Origin: Triplophysa rosa
Lineage: Eukaryota > Chordata > Actinopteri > Cypriniformes > Nemacheilidae
DNA length: 64,000 bases
Direction: 5' to 3'
Assembly: GCF_024868665.1 (NCBI RefSeq)
Contig: NC_079913.1
Location: forward strand, 12,663,824 to 12,727,823
Of this stretch, positions 57,804 to 64,000 are shown piece after piece. The stretch's first letter is position 1. The number at the start of each line of letters is the position of its first letter. Made by a program: the position numbers and the translations under genes. Below the pieces are notes generated by a model. It searched no databases. It was not told the origin of the DNA and saw only the letters and a list, made by a program, of their open reading frames with translations.

Positions 57804-60599
57804 TCTCAGCACACAGAAATTTGCTAATAAAATAAATCTAGTTATTTCTAATGGTTAGCAATGCTGATCCGACACACGTTCTAAGAAGTAATACTCATTT
57901 TACTTCTTGGCAAAAGTGACCTGAGTCCATCTCTACCTTGTTTTCCACCTATCATTTCCCCCCCTCTGAATGCTGTTGAGAAGTGAGTGTTAGGACAGCC
58001 ACAGCACTCTAAAACTTCATTCTCTTCCCCATGTTAATGTCAAACACTTATACCACACGTTTAATCCAAAGCACATGTTGAACTTCCCAAAAAACACAAC
58101 CTCCGTCTCATGTACCTCTTTTTACACACACACACACAAGCATGCACCTCACTGGCCCGCCAAGAATAACACTGCCCTATCGGCATGGATCAAACCACAG
58201 CGCAGAAAATCATTACTGAAATTAAATAGCCTTTTCCTCGCATGGAAAAGAAAATTCATAGAGTTCGCCCCATCTGAGCGGCCATCTAAGAACCGTCTTC
58301 CTGTTGTTTGAACATGCATTCTGTATTGTGTTGATACAACGCCCTCCATCCCCGGAAAAATGGAAGCATGCGATGCAAGAACTCCGTCCGCCTGGGGTTT
58401 TTATGACGGGTCCTGAGGAGGAGGATAAAATGAAAGACAGAGACTGAAAGAAAGGGAATATGTTTTCTGTAGTCCATTTTCTTTGGCGGCGACTGGACTT
58501 GCAGTTGGGCAGGCAATCGAAAAACGGCCTATCAATTACTCACCCCTCTCCCCACTTACGATTCCTCCCCAGGGTCCTAAGGACAACAGGCTAACCCTGC
58601 TAACGTGAGAAGTGTTCCCGGGGTGGACATTAATTTACTAATGCATTTGTTGCGTGTCCCGTGGGGGTGGCACTGAAGAGTGGCCCTCCTGGGACTCCGT
58701 AGTCTTTCTCATAACAGGACCCAGGCGCCAATCAAAAAAGGGAGGTAGGGGCTACCGATGTAAAGGCAGACTAGATGGTATCATGTCGACCAAACCATCA
58801 ACGCACCAACACAAATCCTCGAATGACGCAAATAAGCCATTATTAATATCGCATCCTGTGGTGTCAGGGGCGGGTTAGAGTGTTTGCTTTTGTTTCTGTC
58901 TGATGCGAAGCTGGCGAAGTCATCGATAAGTCTATTTCTGAGCGTTGTGTGTAATCAGGATTGACATGTGCGGTTTGTTGTTGCATCAGCCTCGTAAACA
59001 TTTTTGGAAACATTTGTCAGCCTAAATACACAAGTGTCAGTCACCCATCCGACCCGCAATGCCATGGGGGGAAAACATTGCCAAAATGGCTCTCGAAAGA
59101 GGAATTTCAGATCTGAAGTATTTGCAATTGCACGTGTGATTAAGATATTTAAGTGGCGGAGGAATGGAAAGTTATTTGGAGGGTATCAAAAGGCTATCAA
59201 TTGGTTATTATGCGGTTATAGAAAGTTTAGTACCAAGTAGGACTTAACAGCGGATAAAGAAAATCGTTTATAGTTTAAGGGAGGTCACATAGAGGCTATA
59301 AGAGGGTCAATTTCAGGTCATTTAAGGGGTCACATGCCTGTTAGACATCGGCGCCTAATAGTCCTAAAATTCTATCACGTATCTACAATGAAAATGATTT
59401 TAAGATAAATAAAACTCCACAAACACACACATACACCCACCCACTCACTCCAAGATGATGTGGACATATGACCCCAACTCTAATTAATGCATTAGAGAGG
59501 GCAAAGGTTACTTAAACAGCTTTTTGTCTGGGTTAAAACGGGAGGTGTCTATGTGCAAGCGTTTGTGTGCGGTGGTTTCTTTGTAAATTGCTCTGATCTG
59601 ACATTGTGGTTTGTTGGACCGGGGGGCCGCACAGGCGGCCGCAACCCACTTCATCCTCTCCTGCTTGGGTAGGAGGAGATGCGGCGCCTGCTTACTGTTC
59701 AAACAACTTTTCAAACTCTGGAACAAGGCTGAAGTATAAAAACCACTCTGAATTTTGATCAAAAAATAACACCAAGTTTTCTCTCCATTGACACAACCCC
59801 CTGTTGAGCGCGACCCCTAAAAGCTTCCCCAACTTCAGAGGGTCCATAAACAGTTCCTCTTTTCACCATAAATCAACTTTGCCGTGTGGCTCCTTCTCAT
59901 TCTTTTCCCGTCCTTTTTCTTTGAGGAGGAGAGGTTGTAATGGATATGCAGGATTACAGCTATGACCCCCCTCCAGCCTCAGAAACGCCTCCCCTTCTTT
60001 TCGGCACAGGGCAAAATGGAGATGGAAGTTGTGTTTGGACAGAGGACTGTGCAAGGAAAAGTGATACAGACACACGCACAAGCTTTACTTACTGAAACCA
60101 TTTCTCTTTATTTACACTAATGGTGGCGTGAATGGTGCATTATGGGGCCTTTCAAGTGCTGAGTGGAAGTGTCAGACTGTGCATTTGTGCGCGTGACTGT
60201 CTACTGGTCATTAATGTCTCCTTTTTGCTTTGCCCCAAGCGCTGTTCAACATTTAGTTAGTACTTGGATATTTCTTTCACGTTTAAGCCATTTAGGAAAT
60301 GCGAGTTGACCTCTCCCTTCCTACAAATCATGTAGAGCCTGTTAACTAAAGACTCGTATAAACACACGCCACACATTGTTAGACTCCTTTTCTCCTATGT
60401 TTTCATTTCACATCTCTCAGAAATACTTAATTGTGATTAACCACATACAGTTAATATTTTGTATACTCTATACGGTCTCTACGCATAGAATAATTTGATC
60501 TCAAATCAGTGTTGTCTTATTCGTACAATAAATCCTCGAAGAATTATTTATACAGAATTGATGTCGTGATATATTATGAATATTTAAAAATCCATAAAA
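57804..60599. other. no gene seen; unique sequence
   Basis: Mostly unique intergenic DNA with several GC-balanced blocks (58480-58740, 59000-59110, 59600-60060) that could be non-coding conserved sequence. No exon with convincing coding character. Confidence 0.4.
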
Positions 60600-61075
60600 A
60601 ACGAGCTGGAGCAACAGAAATATAGCATAAAATAATATTTGAAGAGTTTATTTCAAAAACTCCGTTTTTTAAATTGTTCAAAAATATGTTTTTATTGTGC
60701 TTTATTGTGTTAGTTAGCTGTATATTTTTAGTCATTATGGCTTAAATCAAAACAAACCAACTGCAGTTCAGAGTTATCTCTTTTGGGAAATAAGTTCTTC
60801 ATTTATTATAATAAATTGTGGTCCACTTTTTTCTAGTAAATTTGCGGCCCTTTTTTGTTGTTGTTGTAATTTTATGTTTTTTGACTGTATTTAAAAAAAC
60901 GGTAAAAAAAAATTCTGGCAGCTGGGGCGTCAGAAATATACTGTAAAATAACAGTTTTTCCCTGTAGCATTACAAGTTACAAGTCCCTGTTCTCTTGTAA
61001 ATGCGCAGTCTTTCCGGTTTTTTTACCGTATTTCAAATGAAAAAATTCTGTAAAATTACATTTTTTTACAGTGAG
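60600..61075. repeat. dispersed 'ctgtaaaataacagtttttcc' repeat, copy B
   Basis: Shares its modules with 39396-39790 ('ggagc.acagaaatata', 'gtaaaataacagttttccc', 'ttacatttttttacagtg'). Within it, 60680-60770 ('tttattgtgttagttagctg', 'aatcaaaacaaaccaactgc') matches the interior of the MITE at 14315, so the two families are mixed or nested here. Confidence 0.65.
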
Positions 61076-61885
61076 TCAGCTCAACTGCAACATCAAATTT
61101 CAGTAAGTTATACTATTGCAATAAATATTTTGTATATAAATATCCAACATATACCAAGAACAGCATTACATAAAATTGCAATGGGCCTTTTTCAGACTTT
61201 GCTGTTGTTGTTTTCAATCATGTTTTAGAAGATACACTGAAATTGTATCATTGTAAATCCAAAAAATGTTCTTTGTTTACTTTACTAACAATTATCTTCA
61301 AATTAACAGTGTGTATTTAAGACGTGTGTATATTATTATTTCAATTTAATCAAATCTACTTCAGATAAAAAAAACTCACTTTCACTTTTCATTTTTCACT
61401 TTCTCATCTTTGTACAGGGTTTTATGCCACATTTCCTGTGTTTCTTTGAAGTGCCGCCCAGTCTCACACTGGTGGTCTTCTTGTTTTGAACAAACACTAA
61501 ACAAAGCGTGAAAATACATGTGAAATGACACTTGCGTACACACACAAACCAAACCGTACATGTGTAGGTAGCATTGATTTGCATAGCCTGTAGGATGAGA
61601 TTGCAGTAGAAGGGTAAACCCTCCATCACAGACATAACGGAAGCACAGGTCTTTGACACTGTGGGCCAAACGCGCAATTTCACGCTATCTGTTTAAAAGG
61701 AGCCTGACCCTACCTCTGCATTTAGATACATTGCTTTTAGATATTTGTGCACTACAAGGTCCTGCGCTTCCATCACTCGTCGTGCAGTTCAAAGAGAAGA
61801 GGGATACGATGGAGAGATGGGTGGAGAGTGAAAAGAATAAACAGTGTTGAATTCTAAACAGTTTTGTTAAAGAAGGACAGCAGGA
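61076..61885. other. no gene seen
   Basis: Intergenic. Two overlapping 95-codon minus-strand frames (61382-61683) occupy the same bases in different phases and have no recognised motif, which argues that they are chance frames. Confidence 0.45.
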
Positions 61886-61957
61886 AAGAGAGAGAGAGAG
61901 AGTGAGAGAGAGAGAGAGAGGGAGAGAGGGAGAGAGAGGGAGAAAGAGAGAGAGATA
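61886..61957 (+). repeat. (GA)n-rich tract
   Basis: GAGAGA with GGGAGA interruptions, directly before the LINE fragment. Confidence 0.95.
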
Positions 61958-61977
61958 TATAATAACTAAAAATTTCC

Positions 61978-62965
61978 CTGCATGCTGAATTCTGTAAAAA
62001 CATCTTAAGAGTTCAGAGAAGAACACCAAATAATGCATGCAGGGCTGAATTAGGCAGATACCCCCTGATAATACACATCCAAAAACCTTCTCTCAAATTC
62101 TGGACACACCTTAACTCAAGTCCTCCTAACACACTTCAATATGAAGCACTTAAAACCCAAGAGCTGAGACCTAAAGCCAGTCCCTTCTGCCAGCTGGCTC
62201 TGAAACTTCACACCGGCACAACCGAACAGAACCAAATCAGAATAAACCAAATGATTTAAGAAAGTCAAAAGTCATATTTAGATCATTGTGAAAAGGAAAG
62301 TAAAAACCAAAGTAAACTAGAATGCTATCGGACCCTAAACAGAAAATACAATCTGGCAGATTATCTCTACACTGTTGGAGATGTAAAACAGAGACGGATC
62401 CTGAGCAATACAGACTCAGTGATCACAGTCTGGCCATAGAGAGAGGCAGACACAGACAAACATGGAGTCTGTGGACACTGCGACACTGGTGAGGTGGAGA
62501 CTGAGACACACTTTCTCCTTCATTGTGATCAATTTAAAGATGTGAGAGAGAAACACTTTCACAAAATGTCAAAGATCATGCCAGAGTTTGATAGGTGTTC
62601 AGAAACAGAGCGAATGCAGATGTTAGTGGGGGAGAAGAGACACACATCAGCTGCTGCTTCATTCATCTATCAGCTGCACAAACTACTGCCTTCATCTGCT
62701 ACAATCAATGCACATCTACACTCTTGACTTTAGTACATTTTTACAATTTCCATATTTAATTTGTTTACTTGCATATACTCTATTTTATATTTCATTCTAT
62801 ATTTATGCCTTACTCGGCACCTTAGTTTAATTTTTTTTTAATCTCATGTTTGTACTTAATGTATGTCTTAATGTATGTCTTTTGTTATATGTTCAATGCT
62901 TTGGCAATATTGTAAGAACACGCAATCATGCCAATAAAGTACCTTGAAATTGAAAATTGAAAATT
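61978..62965 (+). mobile_element. LINE 3' fragment (C-terminal ORF2 and 3' tail)
   Basis: A non-LTR retrotransposon C-terminus. The plus strand reads FCKNILRVQRRTPNNACRAE and LGRYPLIIHIQK, then FWTHLNSSPPNTLQYEALK, to a stop at 62257-62259. It resumes in the same frame and, after another break (the shifted frame reads LSDHSLAIERGRHRQTW), gives VCGHCDTGEVETETHFLLHC, a C-x2-C...H-x4-C zinc-knuckle-like motif typical of LINE C-termini. The frame ends at 62727. The 3' UTR ends with 'aataaagtaccttg' and short 'ttgaaaa' repeats. It is a dead, 5'-truncated copy; the clade is not certain (I/Nimb- or Tx1-like). Confidence 0.8.
62494..62727 (+). pseudogene. LINE ORF2 C-terminal remnant
   Basis: The last 77 codons of the retrotransposon protein. 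The first residues METETHFLLHC are the second half of the zinc-knuckle-like motif, followed by DQFKDVREKHFHKM and a helical tail ending INAHLHS. The ATG is internal to the original protein, so this is not an independent gene. Confidence 0.8.
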
Positions 62966-63152
62966 GAGAGAGAAAGAGAGAGAGAGAGAGAGGGAGAGGG
63001 AGAAGGAGAGAGAGGGAGAAGGAGAGAGAGAGAGAGGGAGAGGGAGAGGGAGAAGGAGAGAGAGGGAGAGGGAGAGGGAGAAGGAGAGAGAGGGAGAAGG
63101 AGAAGGAGAGAGAGGGAGAGGGAGAAGGAGGGAGAAGGAGAGAGAGGGAGAG
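62966..63152 (+). repeat. purine-rich (GAGAGA/GGGAGA)n tract running into the gap
   Basis: A degenerate purine tract of GAGA, GGGAGA and AGAAGGAGA units that abuts the assembly gap and reappears as GAGAGAGA at 63993-64000. The gap probably lies within this array. Confidence 0.95.
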
Positions 63153-63992
63153 NNNNNNNNNNNNNNNNNNNNNNNNNNNNNNNNNNNNNNNNNNNNNNNN
63201 NNNNNNNNNNNNNNNNNNNNNNNNNNNNNNNNNNNNNNNNNNNNNNNNNNNNNNNNNNNNNNNNNNNNNNNNNNNNNNNNNNNNNNNNNNNNNNNNNNNN
63301 NNNNNNNNNNNNNNNNNNNNNNNNNNNNNNNNNNNNNNNNNNNNNNNNNNNNNNNNNNNNNNNNNNNNNNNNNNNNNNNNNNNNNNNNNNNNNNNNNNNN
63401 NNNNNNNNNNNNNNNNNNNNNNNNNNNNNNNNNNNNNNNNNNNNNNNNNNNNNNNNNNNNNNNNNNNNNNNNNNNNNNNNNNNNNNNNNNNNNNNNNNNN
63501 NNNNNNNNNNNNNNNNNNNNNNNNNNNNNNNNNNNNNNNNNNNNNNNNNNNNNNNNNNNNNNNNNNNNNNNNNNNNNNNNNNNNNNNNNNNNNNNNNNNN
63601 NNNNNNNNNNNNNNNNNNNNNNNNNNNNNNNNNNNNNNNNNNNNNNNNNNNNNNNNNNNNNNNNNNNNNNNNNNNNNNNNNNNNNNNNNNNNNNNNNNNN
63701 NNNNNNNNNNNNNNNNNNNNNNNNNNNNNNNNNNNNNNNNNNNNNNNNNNNNNNNNNNNNNNNNNNNNNNNNNNNNNNNNNNNNNNNNNNNNNNNNNNNN
63801 NNNNNNNNNNNNNNNNNNNNNNNNNNNNNNNNNNNNNNNNNNNNNNNNNNNNNNNNNNNNNNNNNNNNNNNNNNNNNNNNNNNNNNNNNNNNNNNNNNNN
63901 NNNNNNNNNNNNNNNNNNNNNNNNNNNNNNNNNNNNNNNNNNNNNNNNNNNNNNNNNNNNNNNNNNNNNNNNNNNNNNNNNNNNNNNNNNNN
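63153..63992. other. assembly gap (840 N)
   Basis: Undetermined bases. Both edges are GA-rich, so the gap is most likely an unresolved microsatellite. Confidence 1.
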
Positions 63993-64000
63993 GAGAGAGA

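Noticed and set aside
61382..61683. Two 95-codon minus-strand frames
   Set aside because: They overlap in different phases and have no motif.

Overview
The window is vertebrate nuclear DNA, most likely from a cyprinid-type teleost (carp, barb or zebrafish relatives). It is AT-rich and has no bacterial-style gene packing. It holds a 5S-rRNA-derived SINE3, Tc1 and hAT elements, an L2-type LINE tail, and five copies of the short TTAA-bounded inverted-repeat element that ends in 'gttcacccaaaaatgaaaattctg'. The species is inferred from repeat families only. The sequence ends in a GA-rich tract and an 840-base assembly gap (63153-63992).

Layout. Positions 1-19050 are intergenic and repeat-rich: a promoter-like CCAAT/TATA patch with one weak exon candidate, an inverted repeat pair 4 kb apart, a MITE split by SINE3, an hAT MITE with a clean 8-bp target duplication, a Tc1 element folded into a palindrome, and a 2.1-kb palindromic element. 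Positions 19050-30100 are the only gene-related part. They hold two decayed minus-strand copies of an slc35e3-like sugar-nucleotide transporter gene, a decayed plus-strand PABPC-like gene (RRM4 to MLLE) with introns kept, a 5' exon with tandem 147-bp units split by an L2 tail, a minus-strand terminal exon that reads as the C-terminus of NUP107, and one unassigned minus-strand terminal exon. NUP107 and SLC35E3 are neighbours in vertebrates, so this looks like a duplicated and degraded piece of that neighbourhood. Positions 30950-33100 hold two related TIR elements, one apparently composite. Positions 33100-62000 look like a gene desert: no exon-intron structure I can support apart from one unassigned short reading frame, scattered MITEs, microsatellites, a 671-bp solo LTR with a hexanucleotide expansion, and unique stretches rich in TAATTA motifs that may be conserved non-coding elements. 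Positions 61978-62965 hold the 3' end of a LINE.

No complete, clearly functional protein-coding gene is present. I found no evidence for an undescribed biological system. The most informative signals are the degraded gene cluster and the two independent palindromic transposon structures. All family names come from reading the translated sequence; no database search was possible.
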